Shown in pieces: positions 15,787-24,143 of a stretch of 36,802 bases of DNA. The position numbers and the translations under genes are program-made. This stretch comes from Bacillota bacterium (GTDB lineage: Bacteria > Bacillota > Bacilli > Paenibacillales > Paenibacillaceae): assembly GCA_023460795.1 (NCBI GenBank), contig JAEWPC010000009.1, positions 1 through 36,802 of the forward strand. Direction: 5' to 3'. Numbering within the stretch: the stretch's first letter is position 1; each line of letters starts with the position of its first letter. The notes beneath the pieces were generated by a model. It was not told the origin of the DNA. It saw nothing but the letters and a program-made list of their open reading frames with translations, and made no database searches.

Positions 15787-17715
15787 TTAAACGTCCAAGT
15801 TCTTAACGAATTTCGCGTATTGTTGGATGAACTCGCGCCGCGGCTCGACTTGATCGCCCATTAGCGTATCGAACATCATGTCGGCTTTGATCGCGTCTTC
15901 GATCCGAACTTGAAGCATCGTCCGGCTGTCCGGATCCATCGTCGTCTCCCACAGCTGGGACGCATTCATCTCTCCCAAACCTTTGTAACGCTGAATGTTC
16001 AGCTTCGCTCCTTCGCCGAATTCGGCGATGATCTCGTCGCGTTGCTTCTCGTTCATCGCGTAACGAACGACTTTGTTCCGTTCGATCTTAAACAGAGGCG
16101 GCTGCGCGATATAAACGTATCCTTCTTCGATGAGCTGACGCATATAACGATAGAAGAAGGTGAGCAGCAGCGTTCGGATATGCGCTCCGTCGACGTCGGC
16201 GTCGGTCATGATAACGATCTTATGATAACGCGCCTTCGTAATATCGAAGTCGTCGCTAATCCCCGTACCGAGCGCCGTAATGATCGCGCGGATTTCCAAG
16301 TTGGACAGAATTTTATCCAGACGGGATTTCTCTACGTTCAAAATCTTGCCGCGGAGCGGCAGGATCGCCTGGAAGTGACGATCGCGTCCTTGCTTAGCGG
16401 AACCGCCCGCGGAGTCGCCTTCGACGATGTACAGCTCGGAGATCGAAGCGTCCTTGGAGGAACAGTCCGCCAGCTTGCCCGGCAGAGAGCTGACTTCGAG
16501 CGCGCTCTTGCGACGCGTCAGCTCGCGTGCTTTGCGCGCAGCCTCGCGCGCTCTTGCGGCTTGGAGCGACTTATCCATGATCTTACGAGCGACCGTCGGA
16601 TTCTCGTCTAGGAACTGCAGCAGCTTCTCGCTGAACAGAGACTCGACAATACCGCGGACTTCGCTGTTACCGAGCTTCGTCTTCGTTTGTCCTTCGAACT
16701 GCGGCTCGGGAATTTTCACGGAGATGATCGCCGTTAATCCTTCCCGCACGTCGTCGCCGGATAAATTCGAATCGCTGTCTTTCACGAAGCCCATCTTGCG
16801 CGCGTAATCGTTAATAATCCGGGTCAAAGCGCTCTTGAAGCCGGACTCGTGCGTCCCGCCTTCATGCGTGTTGATATTGTTCGCGAAAGAATACAAGTTC
16901 TCCGAATAGCTGTCATTGTACTGCATCGCAATTTCGCATTGGATATTGTCTCTAGAACCTTCTACGAAGATCGGCGTTTCATGAAGCGCCTCGCGATTGC
17001 GGTTCAAGTGTTTAACGAACTCGATAATGCCGCCGTCGTACTTAAAGGAGTCGCTCATGCCGGTTCTTTCGTCGGTCAGATTAATCTCGATACCTTTATT
17101 CAGGAACGCCAGCTCGCGAATGCGTCCGACGAGCACGTCGTAATCAAATACCGTCGTTTCGGTGAAAATCTCCGGATCCGGTTTAAAATTCGTTTGCGTA
17201 CCGGTCTCGTCCGTATCCCCGATCACTCTCACGTCGTACTGCGGCGCGCCGCGACGGTACTCTTGTTGATGAATATGGCCGTCCCGCTTAACCGTTACGA
17301 CGACGCGCTCGGACAGCGCGTTCACGACCGATACGCCTACGCCGTGCAACCCGCCGGACACTTTATAACCTTCGCCGCCGAACTTGCCGCCTGCGTGAAG
17401 AACGGTCAACACGACTTCAAGCGTCGATTTCTGCAGCTTCGTGTTCATGCCGACCGGTATGCCCCGGCCGTTATCGATGACGGTAATGCTGTTATCTTGA
17501 TGGACGAATACGTCGATTCGCGTGCAATAGCCTGCCAGCGCCTCGTCAATACTATTGTCTACGACTTCCCATACGAGATGGTGCAGGCCTTTGCCGCTCG
17601 TAGAGCCGATGTACATGCCCGGACGTTTGCGTACCGCTTCCAAACCTTCCAAGACTTGAATCTGACTTTCGTCGTACGTCGTATTCTGCTGCGAATTTAC
17701 GGACAAACCTTCCAC
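15787..17715 (-). CDS. gyrB: DNA gyrase subunit B
   Basis: ATPase subunit of gyrase, about 642 residues. The GHKL ATPase motifs are clear (EVVDNSIDEALAGYC, DNGRGIPVG, GGLHGVGVSVVNALS). The TOPRIM acidic cluster is present as EGDSAGG (about 432-438) and DADVDGAH. The start is uncertain: the frame opens with GTG at 17715, but a TTG at 17706 (giving MSVNSQQ, as in Paenibacillus GyrB) sits better behind AAGAAGG. It lies about 33 nt downstream of remB and is probably co-transcribed with recF-remB. Confidence 0.97.
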   Translation of the reverse strand: MEGLSVNSQQNTTYDESQIQVLEGLEAVRKRPGMYIGSTSGKGLHHLVWEVVDNSIDEALAGYCTRIDVFVHQDNSITVIDNGRGIPVGMNTKLQKSTLEVVLTVLHAGGKFGGEGYKVSGGLHGVGVSVVNALSERVVVTVKRDGHIHQQEYRRGAPQYDVRVIGDTDETGTQTNFKPDPEIFTETTVFDYDVLVGRIRELAFLNKGIEINLTDERTGMSDSFKYDGGIIEFVKHLNRNREALHETPIFVEGSRDNIQCEIAMQYNDSYSENLYSFANNINTHEGGTHESGFKSALTRIINDYARKMGFVKDSDSNLSGDDVREGLTAIISVKIPEPQFEGQTKTKLGNSEVRGIVESLFSEKLLQFLDENPTVARKIMDKSLQAARAREAARKARELTRRKSALEVSSLPGKLADCSSKDASISELYIVEGDSAGGSAKQGRDRHFQAILPLRGKILNVEKSRLDKILSNLEIRAIITALGTGISDDFDITKARYHKIVIMTDADVDGAHIRTLLLTFFYRYMRQLIEEGYVYIAQPPLFKIERNKVVRYAMNEKQRDEIIAEFGEGAKLNIQRYKGLGEMNASQLWETTMDPDSRTMLQVRIEDAIKADMMFDTLMGDQVEPRREFIQQYAKFVKNLDV

Positions 17716-17748
17716 CGCCTTCTTTACGTTGCCGATGCCGTTATGTTC

Positions 17749-18003
17749 TTAGCCTTTCAGATCGTCCAGATGATGCGCTCTTTTCTTAAGCGTGGACGTT
17801 GAAATCGGAGAATAATATACTTTGCCTTCGGTAACGACGATCGATTTCGGATCTTCTTCGCCGATCGTCTCGACTTCCTTGTTCTTCTGAGCCTGGGCTA
17901 CGAATTGCCGAGACAGCTTGGAGGATTGCTCGATGGATATATCGAAGATCGCCACGACCTGTGACGTTCGAATGATCTTCTCTCCGCCCAAATGAATATA
18001 CAT
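17749..18003 (-). CDS. remB: Extracellular matrix regulator RemB (DUF370 family)
   Basis: An 84-residue protein matching Bacillus YaaB/RemB: MYIHLGGEKII at the N-terminus, the central KSIVVTEGKVYYSPISTSTL motif and the KKRAHHLDDL end. RemA/RemB-type proteins regulate biofilm matrix genes in Bacillus subtilis. Position between recF and gyrB is the conserved one. The start ATG has AAGGGGCG upstream; the gap to recF is 18 nt. Confidence 0.93.
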   Translation of the reverse strand: MYIHLGGEKIIRTSQVVAIFDISIEQSSKLSRQFVAQAQKNKEVETIGEEDPKSIVVTEGKVYYSPISTSTLKKRAHHLDDLKG

Positions 18004-18021
18004 GAGTTTCGCCCCTTGGCA

Positions 18022-19140
18022 TTACCGCAGCAATTGTCCGTTCCTCACGTGAAAAACGGATGCGTCCTTCAACCGGCTCATATTCACGCTCTCCAGACCG
18101 GTCGTTGTGATAAAAGTCTGTACGCGGCTCTGAAACGTCTCGATCAATTGCGTCTGACGCGTCTGATCGAGCTCCGAGAGCACGTCGTCAAGCAACAAGA
18201 GCGGATATTCGCCCAGTTCTTCGTGCATGAGCTCAAGCTCCGCAAGCTTCAGCGATAAAGCGGCCGTGCGCTGCTGACCTTGCGATCCGAACGATTGCAC
18301 GTCCTTGCCGTTAATGGCGAACGTCAAGTCGTCCCGGTGAGGTCCCGTCAGCGTCATGCCGCGCCTGAATTCTTGTTCCTTGCCTTGTGTTAACTTTAAC
18401 ATAAATTGCTGGAATAAAGAAGGATCAACTTGGGTTTGCGTTCCAATCGACTCGCCGAACGATGGCTTGTAATCGACGGTGAGAAGCTCCGTTCCGCCCG
18501 TTATTCCAGCATGGATTTTCTCCGCCCACTTTTGTAGATTTACGATAAAGTTTTTCCTTTTTTGCATCATTTTAACACCGTAAGTCGCAAGCTGTTCGTT
18601 CCATACCTCGAGCATTTCGGGCGATGCGTTCCTGCTGTCGGTCGACTTCAAGTAATTGTTCCGCTGCTGCAATATTTTCTGATATTGCTGCATGTCGTAC
18701 AAATAACCGGGATGCACCTGGCCGATCTCCATGTCCATGAATCGGCGGCGCACTCCCGGTGCTCCCTTGACGATATCCAGATCCTCGGGCGCGAACAGAA
18801 CCACGTTAAGCGTGCCGACGAAGCCGCTTAACTTGCGCTGCTCGAGCCCGTTAATCTTCGCTTTCTTGCCTTGCGCCGACACCTGAAGCTCCAGCCTGAT
18901 ATCTCCATGACGCTTCTCCATCTCCGCGCGAATAATCGCCGTGGACTGATTCCAGCCGATCAATTCCTTGTCTTTGGAAGTCCGATGGGACTTAGTCAGA
19001 GACAATACGTGAATCGCTTCGATGAGGTTCGTCTTCCCTTGCGCGTTCGGACCGATGAAGATGTTAACGCCGGATTCCGTGGCCAGCTTCAACGTATCGT
19101 AGTTGCGATAGCCGTGAAGCTCCAAGCTTTTTAACTGCAT
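18022..19140 (-). CDS. recF: DNA repair and recombination protein RecF
   Basis: SMC-like ATPase of 372 residues that loads RecA at single-strand gaps. Walker A is GPNAQGKTN (about 30-38). A signature-like region is GSQGQQRTAALSLKLAEL, and Walker B is LLLLDDVLSELD. The start ATG has GGGAAGGGG upstream. It follows yaaA by 17 nt in the classical dnaA-dnaN-yaaA-recF cluster. Confidence 0.97.
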   Translation of the reverse strand: MQLKSLELHGYRNYDTLKLATESGVNIFIGPNAQGKTNLIEAIHVLSLTKSHRTSKDKELIGWNQSTAIIRAEMEKRHGDIRLELQVSAQGKKAKINGLEQRKLSGFVGTLNVVLFAPEDLDIVKGAPGVRRRFMDMEIGQVHPGYLYDMQQYQKILQQRNNYLKSTDSRNASPEMLEVWNEQLATYGVKMMQKRKNFIVNLQKWAEKIHAGITGGTELLTVDYKPSFGESIGTQTQVDPSLFQQFMLKLTQGKEQEFRRGMTLTGPHRDDLTFAINGKDVQSFGSQGQQRTAALSLKLAELELMHEELGEYPLLLLDDVLSELDQTRQTQLIETFQSRVQTFITTTGLESVNMSRLKDASVFHVRNGQLLR

Positions 19141-19157
19141 GAGGTTCCCCTTCCCAG

Positions 19158-19373
19158 TTATCGGGCGGTTACGGTGAACGTGCCGCAGCCTTCTACCTCG
19201 ATCTGATCGCCGACGACCAATTTGCGCCCTCTGCGATTGTCCGGCTCCCCGTTAACAAGCACTTTCGTTTCCTGAAGGAAAAACTTCGCATGTCCGCCCG
19301 TGCTAATACAATCCGCCAACTTCAGAAACTGGCCGAGCGTAATGTATTCCGTCGATATGCCGATACTTTTCAT
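19158..19373 (-). CDS. yaaA: S4-domain RNA-binding protein YaaA
   Basis: A small (71-residue) S4-domain protein with TLGQFLKLADCISTGGHAKFFL and the conserved VLVNGEPDNRRGRKL motif. The conserved position between dnaN and recF identifies it as YaaA. In Bacillus it is linked to ribosome assembly (named RlbA). Its ribosome site (AAGGAG) lies just after the dnaN stop, 12 nt upstream, so translation is likely coupled. Confidence 0.93.
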   Translation of the reverse strand: MKSIGISTEYITLGQFLKLADCISTGGHAKFFLQETKVLVNGEPDNRRGRKLVVGDQIEVEGCGTFTVTAR

Positions 19374-19385
19374 CTTCCGCGCTCC

Positions 19386-20525
19386 TTAGTTTGTCGTTCG
19401 GTATGGAAGAATGAGGAATAAGCTGTGCTCGTGGTCGCGAGGTTTGATAATGATCGGGCTCATCGCGCCGGTAAAACCGATAAACAGCTCTTCGGAATCG
19501 AGTACTTTAAGAACATCGATCATATATTTGGAGTTGAAGGCAATCTTCAGCGGTTCGCCGCGCAGCTCGGTAACGTCCAGCTGCTCCGTAACTTTACCCA
19601 ACTCGGAAGAGCTCGAGGAAATTTCGATGCCGCCGGTCTCGGTCGTCGTAAGGCGAACGATGTTCGTCTTCTCTTCGCGAGATAGCAAATAAGCGCGATC
19701 GATGGCTTCGCTAAGCTGCTTCGTATTCAAAATGAGTTCTGTTTTGAACGATTGCGGAATAATCTTGGAAGTATCCGGATAGGTCCCGTCCAACATACGC
19801 GAATAGAACAAGACGTTGCCAAGCTTAAACAGCACTTGGTTATCCGCGACGACGATGTCCACGTTAACGTTCTGGTCCGGTACGATCTTGGCCAATTCGT
19901 TCAGCGTCTTGCCGGAAATGACGATGTTCGAGAAACGAACGTCGCCCGCGTTGACAGTCGCCGTACGGCTAGCCAAGCGGTGGCGGTCCGTTGCGACGAA
20001 TTTATAATTGCCGTCTTGCAGGTTCCATAGAACGCCGGTTAGAATCGGTGTCGATTCGTTCGTCGTAACCGCGAATACCGTCTGTCTGATCATATCGCGA
20101 AGCAAATCGCCGGGAATCGTCACGACTTGATCTTCTTGAATCGACGGCAGAATCGGGAATTCTTCCGGATCCAAGCCGACGAGCTGAATTTCAGTCGCTC
20201 CGGAACGAATTAACGTCTGGAAACGTTCTCCGACTTCGATATGAACCTCTTCATGAGGAAGCTTCTTGACGATCTCGACGAAAAATTTAGCCGGAAGCAC
20301 GACGCTGCCTGTCCGTTCGACCGTTACGATCGTCTTCTCCTGGGTTTCGAGCGGGATAAAGCTTTGAATCGAAATATCGGTGTCGCTTGCCGTCAGAGTT
20401 ACGCCGTTATAACCCGCATCCACTTTAATGCCGCTCAGAATCGGAATGGTCGTCCGCGAAGCGACAGCTTTCGAGACGTGCTGAATCGCTTCGTTCAGAT
20501 CGCCGCGCAATATCGTTAATTTCAT
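19386..20525 (-). CDS. dnaN: DNA polymerase III beta subunit (sliding clamp)
   Basis: A 379-residue processivity clamp. Family features are the N-terminal MKLTILRGDLNEAIQHVSKAV, the three-fold clamp repeats and a C-terminal MSPIIIKPRDHEHSLFLILP segment. The start ATG has GAGGTGA upstream and an extended -10 about 30 nt before it. It is the first gene after the dnaA-dnaN origin segment. Confidence 0.98.
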   Translation of the reverse strand: MKLTILRGDLNEAIQHVSKAVASRTTIPILSGIKVDAGYNGVTLTASDTDISIQSFIPLETQEKTIVTVERTGSVVLPAKFFVEIVKKLPHEEVHIEVGERFQTLIRSGATEIQLVGLDPEEFPILPSIQEDQVVTIPGDLLRDMIRQTVFAVTTNESTPILTGVLWNLQDGNYKFVATDRHRLASRTATVNAGDVRFSNIVISGKTLNELAKIVPDQNVNVDIVVADNQVLFKLGNVLFYSRMLDGTYPDTSKIIPQSFKTELILNTKQLSEAIDRAYLLSREEKTNIVRLTTTETGGIEISSSSSELGKVTEQLDVTELRGEPLKIAFNSKYMIDVLKVLDSEELFIGFTGAMSPIIIKPRDHEHSLFLILPYRTTN

Positions 20526-20551
20526 GGGGTCACCTCGTTAAATGTCATCTT

Positions 20552-20560
20552 ATTGTAGCA
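20552..20560 (-). promoter_or_regulatory. Probable extended -10 promoter of dnaN
   Basis: On the minus strand TGCTACAAT, the same element as upstream of the GH2 gene at 11001, lies in the AT-rich part of the dnaA-dnaN gap. No good -35 is seen. Transcription would start about 20 nt before dnaN and through the unwinding region. Confidence 0.5.
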
Positions 20561-20606
20561 TGTTTAATTATTAAAGTCGTAGTAGGCGACGTGAATATGT
20601 GGATAA
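20561..20606. other. oriC unwinding region: AT-rich DUE, DnaA-trios, GC patch and DnaA box
   Basis: In the order seen from dnaA to dnaN there is a perfect DnaA box (TTATCCACA on the minus strand, 20598-20606), a short GC-rich patch (about 20586-20591), two TAG triplets on the plus strand (20580-20585, i.e. 3'-GAT-GAT-5'), and an AT-rich run (20561-20579). This is the order of the Bacillus subtilis basal unwinding system, where DnaA passes from double-strand boxes to single-strand trios. Confidence 0.75.
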
Positions 20607-20628
20607 GTGCATAAAAGCTCGAAAATAA

Positions 20629-20663
20629 CGCCTATCCACATGTGTATGCTTTGTGCATAGGCG
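20629..20663. other. Palindromic DnaA-box pair; possible dnaA terminator
   Basis: CGCCTATCCACA (20629-20640) and TGTGCATAGGCG (20652-20663) form a 12-bp inverted repeat with one mismatch. Each arm contains a near-consensus DnaA box (CTATCCACA, and CTATGCACA on the other strand). On the minus strand the hairpin lies shortly after the dnaA stop and is followed by TTATTTTCG, so it could also end or slow dnaA transcription. Confidence 0.6.
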
Positions 20664-20674
20664 TCTCGTGATTG

Positions 20675-22027
20675 TTAAGTTAAATTTTTGATCTTTTCCG
20701 TCAGGCTGTTAATAATTTTGTAGAGATCTTGGTCGATCTTAAGCTGCTGCGAAATCTTCTCGTGGGCGTGAATGACGGTCGTATGGTCTCTTCCACCGAA
20801 CGCTTCCCCGATCTTCGGCAACGAATAATCGGTTAATTCCCGGGATAGATACATCGCGATCTGTCTAGGGAAGGCCACCGCTTTCGTTCGCTTGCGCGCC
20901 TTGAAATCCTCGAGCTTAAGTCCGTAATACTCTCCGACCCGCTGCTGAATATCCTGCATCGTGATCATTCTGTTCCGACCGGTTGGCAAAATATCCTTCA
21001 GCGCTTCGGCCGCCAGATGCGACGATATGTCCTGATTCGTAAGCGAAGAATAGGCAACAATACGGATAAGGGCGCCTTCGAGCTCGCGAATGTTGGAATC
21101 GATCATATTCGCGATATACATCATCGCTTCGTTCGGAATGTCCAGATTCTCCGCCTTGGCCTTCTTGCGCAGAATGGCGATCCGCGTCTCGAGATCCGGC
21201 GGTTGAATGTCGGTGATCAGACCCCATTCGAACCTGGACCGAAGACGTTCCTCGAGCGTCGGAATTTCCTTCGGCGGACGGTCGCTGGAGATGACGATTT
21301 GCTTATGTTCCTCGTGCAGGGCGTTGAACGTATGGAAGAACTCTTCCTGCGTACCTTCCTTGCCTGCGAGGAATTGAATATCGTCGATCAGCAGCACATC
21401 GATGTTCCGATACTTGTTGCGGAAGCTTTCGCCGCGGTTATCGCGAATCGCGTTGATGAACTCGTTCGTGAACTTCTCGGACGATAAGTACAGAACCTTC
21501 ATATGCGGATTATGTTCCAATATATAGTGACCAATCGCATGCATGAGGTGGGTTTTGCCCAATCCGACGCCTCCATATAGGAAGAAAGGATTGTAGGCTT
21601 TGGCCGGCGCTTCGGCGACGGCGAGCGATGCAGCATGCGCGAACCGGTTACCCGCGCCGATGACGAACGTATCGAACGTGTATTTCGGATTCAGCATATG
21701 CATATTGGTTTCTTCGGTTTGCGGCTGACGAACGGCCGGAACTTGCGGGAATGGCGCCGGCGGCTCTACGGTCCGAAGCTCTTCGATCGCGAATTTAATA
21801 TCCACAGGTCTGCCGATATATTCGGACAACGTCGAAGAAACCAGCTTCGTATATCGGTTCTCAAGCCATTCTACGGCGAATGTCGTAGGAGCGGTAATGA
21901 TAACGGCGTTATCGTTAAGGAAATTGGCTTTAGTCGATTTGAACCAGGTGTCGAAGCTTGGTTTGCTGAGCTTGGTTTGGATGACCGACAACACCTGTTG
22001 CCAGATCTCGTTGTTGCGGTTGTCCAC
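20675..22027 (-). CDS. dnaA: Chromosomal replication initiator DnaA
   Basis: AAA+ initiator of 450 residues. Domain I (about 1-85) starts IWQQVLSVIQTKLSKPSFDTWF. A short linker follows. The AAA+ domain has Walker A GGVGLGKTH (152-160) and Walker B LLIDDIQFLAGKEGTQEEFF. Domain IV has the DNA-binding signature GGRDHTTVIHAHEKI. The start codon is GTG, supported by AAAGGAGTG upstream. DnaA boxes lie on both sides of the gene, as in Bacillus. Confidence 0.98.
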   Translation of the reverse strand: MDNRNNEIWQQVLSVIQTKLSKPSFDTWFKSTKANFLNDNAVIITAPTTFAVEWLENRYTKLVSSTLSEYIGRPVDIKFAIEELRTVEPPAPFPQVPAVRQPQTEETNMHMLNPKYTFDTFVIGAGNRFAHAASLAVAEAPAKAYNPFFLYGGVGLGKTHLMHAIGHYILEHNPHMKVLYLSSEKFTNEFINAIRDNRGESFRNKYRNIDVLLIDDIQFLAGKEGTQEEFFHTFNALHEEHKQIVISSDRPPKEIPTLEERLRSRFEWGLITDIQPPDLETRIAILRKKAKAENLDIPNEAMMYIANMIDSNIRELEGALIRIVAYSSLTNQDISSHLAAEALKDILPTGRNRMITMQDIQQRVGEYYGLKLEDFKARKRTKAVAFPRQIAMYLSRELTDYSLPKIGEAFGGRDHTTVIHAHEKISQQLKIDQDLYKIINSLTEKIKNLT

Positions 22028-22435
22028 GCGAATTTCACTCCTTTAACCCATTCCGAGGACAAGTGAAGAGAGCGGAAAAGTCGAAAACACGAGGTTTCGA
22101 TCAGTTATCCACAGAAGTCACTGAATTCTTTTATAGGATGTCCATTAATAACAGGGTTTGTTCACAATGTTATGCACAGGGTGTTAATAAATCGAGGTCG
22201 AAAGGAAGAAATCCACTGGAAAAGACATGTCTAATCATAGCAGACAAACCCTCTAAATTCAACGAAATTCCCCCTGTTATCCACAAATTCAATCACTTGT
22301 GGACGATTTCTGTGCACAGCACTACATATTGTGAATAAGATGTGCGGAGCTTCGACAAGATTCAACTATTTTTGAAATTCGACATCATTCTTATTCACAT
22401 GTGCATAAGTGAAAAGCTGGAATGGCGCATTTTAT
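22028..22435. other. oriC: oriC, dnaA-rpmH side: DnaA-box cluster
   Basis: A non-coding stretch of about 400 bp between the divergent dnaA and rpmH. DnaA boxes: TTATCCACA at 22105-22113 and 22277-22285 (plus), TTATGCACA at 22170-22178 (plus), TTATTCACA at 22330-22338 (minus) and 22391-22399 (plus), and TTATGCACA at 22400-22408 (minus). The last two abut as an inverted pair. Weaker matches lie near 22298. A possible dnaA -10 (TATAAA, minus strand, 22130-22135) lies among the boxes, which would fit DnaA autoregulation; its -35 is poor. Confidence 0.85.
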
Positions 22436-22464
22436 TTGACTTTTGGGCCTCTTCGTGGTTTAAT
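22436..22464 (+). promoter_or_regulatory. Sigma-A promoter of rpmH
   Basis: TTGACT (-35, 22436-22441) and TTTAAT (-10, 22459-22464) with 17-bp spacing lie about 30 nt before the rpmH ribosome site and just after the last DnaA boxes. It probably also feeds rnpA by read-through. Confidence 0.7.
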
Positions 22465-22501
22465 AATAAAACGTGAGTTTGCAAGTAAGGGGGTTGAAAT
22501 C

Positions 22502-22636
22502 ATGGGTCCAACATTTAAGCCGAACGTGAGCAAGCGCAAGAAGGTTCACGGTTTCCGTAGCCGCATGAGCTCCAAGAACGGACGTAAAGTCCTCAAAGCT
22601 CGTCGCCAAAAAGGCCGCAAAGTATTGACGGCATAA
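22502..22636 (+). CDS. rpmH: 50S ribosomal protein L34
   Basis: A 44-residue, highly basic protein with the L34 signature (PTFKPNVSKRKKVHGFRSRM, then KNGRKVLKARRQKGRKVLTA). The frame is open further upstream, but the ATG at 22502 follows a strong AAGGGGG site and gives the usual L34 length. First gene on the right replichore. Confidence 0.97.
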   Translation: MGPTFKPNVSKRKKVHGFRSRMSSKNGRKVLKARRQKGRKVLTA

Positions 22637-22641
22637 TCGTA

Positions 22642-22666
22642 AAGACCACTCGGGTGGTCTTTTTTT
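22642..22666 (+). terminator. Terminator/attenuator between rpmH and rnpA
   Basis: AAGACCAC-TCGG-GTGGTCTT forms an 8-bp hairpin followed by a run of seven T. It would allow high L34 expression with lower rnpA expression by partial read-through. Confidence 0.85.
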
Positions 22667-22696
22667 CTTATTACGAGAATGATGGAGCGGTGAAAG

Positions 22697-23125
22697 ATGC
22701 ATAGGAAGCTGCGCCTTCGTAAAAGAGAGGATTTCAATACCGTCTACCGATACGGCCGATCGTTCGCCAACTCGCAATTCGTCGTCTATTGGCGCAAGCG
22801 AGGGGAGAAGGGAACTTTCCGCATGGGGATATCCGCCAGCAGCAAGCTGGGGGGAGCGGTCGTAAGGAACAGGCTGCGGCGAATGGTGAAGGAAATCGTG
22901 CGGCTGAACGCGGGAAAGCTGCTTGAGGATATGGATTTGATCTTGATCGTTCGCAAGCCGGCGCTATCTCTTCCTTATAAAGAGATGGAAGGAAGCATTC
23001 TGCATGTGCTTCGCAAGGCAGGTTTGCTTAAGGGATCGACGCCCGCGATTCCACAGCCGAGAGGGACGTCTCCGAACAGAAGATCGGGTCCAACTCATAA
23101 AAAGAAGCCGGACGCACCTAAATGA
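22697..23125 (+). CDS. rnpA: Ribonuclease P protein component
   Basis: Protein subunit of RNase P, 142 residues, which helps the RNA subunit remove tRNA 5' leaders. The N-terminal LRLRKREDFNTVYRYGRSFAN and the RNR motif (GGAVVRNRLRRMVKE) are clear. The last 25-30 residues form a Pro/Arg/Lys-rich tail beyond the usual length of about 115; it is probably disordered. The start has GGAGCGGTG upstream. Confidence 0.95.
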   Translation: MHRKLRLRKREDFNTVYRYGRSFANSQFVVYWRKRGEKGTFRMGISASSKLGGAVVRNRLRRMVKEIVRLNAGKLLEDMDLILIVRKPALSLPYKEMEGSILHVLRKAGLLKGSTPAIPQPRGTSPNRRSGPTHKKKPDAPK

Positions 23126-23198
23126 AAGCGCAGGAAGAACCAACTTCTCCGAATGGCGGGAGAGGACGGGCCGGCGCTTTCTTTTGGCTTTCTTCTTA

Positions 23199-23207
23199 TG
23201 GTATAGT
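23199..23207 (+). promoter_or_regulatory. Extended -10 promoter of yidC-jag
   Basis: TGGTATAGT matches an extended -10 element. The leader downstream of it carries a small hairpin, TCCTGC-ATTTA-GCAGGA (23220-23236), before the yidC ribosome site. Confidence 0.5.
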
Positions 23208-23291
23208 GTACATGTAGCATCCTGCATTTAGCAGGACAAGTCGCGTACGTCTGTTGAGGCGTGCTGGTTGAGAAGAGGGGAGTTTTCAAGC

Positions 23292-24143
23292 TTGTTGCGA
23301 AATCGCAAATGGTGGGTTATCGGCGGTGCCTTGGCGCTGATGGCTTTGTTGTCCGGATGTACGCCATCCACGACTGCCGTAACTACGGACGAGATGGCGA
23401 ATAGCGGTTCTTGGTGGACGAAGAACGTCGTCTATTATTTCTCCAAGATGCTCGATACGTTCGCCGATTGGTTCGGTGGTGAATACGGTTTATCGATTCT
23501 GCTACTCACGATCATTGTGAGAACGGTCATTCTTCCGCTCATGATCAAGCAGTATAAGAATACGAAAGCGATGCAGGCGTTGCAGCCTGAGATGAAGAAG
23601 ATTCGCGAGAAGTACAAAGAAGATCCGAGAAAACAGCAAGAAGAAATGATGAAGCTGTATCAGACGCACCAAGTGAATCCGCTGGCCGGATGCTTGCCGC
23701 TAATCGTCCAGATGCCGATCTTCATTGCTCTGTATACGTCGATCAACAAAAACATCGAGATTAGAGAACATACCTTCTTAGGCTTACAACTCGGAACTTC
23801 GCCGAACGATGGCGAATGGTACTACTTCATCGTACCGATTATCGCGGCCGCGACGACGTTCATCCAGTCTAAGATGATGTCTGCCCAGCAGACGATGGCC
23901 GGACCGATGAAAGGGATTATCTACATCTTCCCTGTTCTGATCTTCGTCATGGCGATCAATTTCCCGATTGCATTGCCTCTGTACTGGATCTACAGCAACA
24001 TCTATACGATCATCCAAAACTACTTTATGTATAGACGTAATCCTAGTCCGCAGCCGGCCGGCGACACGCCGCCGCCTTCGAACAAGAAATCCAAAAACAA
24101 CAATTCTCCGAAACCAAGAAACAAAGGGGCCCGTGCCAAATGA
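23292..24143 (+). CDS. yidC: Membrane protein insertase YidC/SpoIIIJ
   Basis: A 283-residue membrane insertase with a lipoprotein signal peptide (GALALMALLSGC, Cys23). The first core transmembrane segment carries the conserved Arg77 (LLTIIVRTVILP). The cytoplasmic coiled hairpin (KNTKAMQALQPEMKKIREKY) and the NPLAGCLPLIVQMPIFIALY segment are typical. The C-terminus is Pro/Asn/Lys rich. The frame runs back to 23268, but the TTG at 23292 has AGAGGGGAG at the right distance and gives a proper signal peptide. Its stop overlaps the jag start. Confidence 0.95.
   Translation: MLRNRKWWVIGGALALMALLSGCTPSTTAVTTDEMANSGSWWTKNVVYYFSKMLDTFADWFGGEYGLSILLLTIIVRTVILPLMIKQYKNTKAMQALQPEMKKIREKYKEDPRKQQEEMMKLYQTHQVNPLAGCLPLIVQMPIFIALYTSINKNIEIREHTFLGLQLGTSPNDGEWYYFIVPIIAAATTFIQSKMMSAQQTMAGPMKGIIYIFPVLIFVMAINFPIALPLYWIYSNIYTIIQNYFMYRRNPSPQPAGDTPPPSNKKSKNNNSPKPRNKGARAK

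Noticed and set aside
22160..22330. Additional DnaA boxes such as TGTGGACGA (22298) and TGTGCACAG
   Set aside because: Two or more mismatches to TTATNCACA; not counted without binding data.
23126..23198. Terminator between rnpA and yidC
   Set aside because: The G-rich stretch before the yidC promoter does not fold into a clear stem followed by a T-run.
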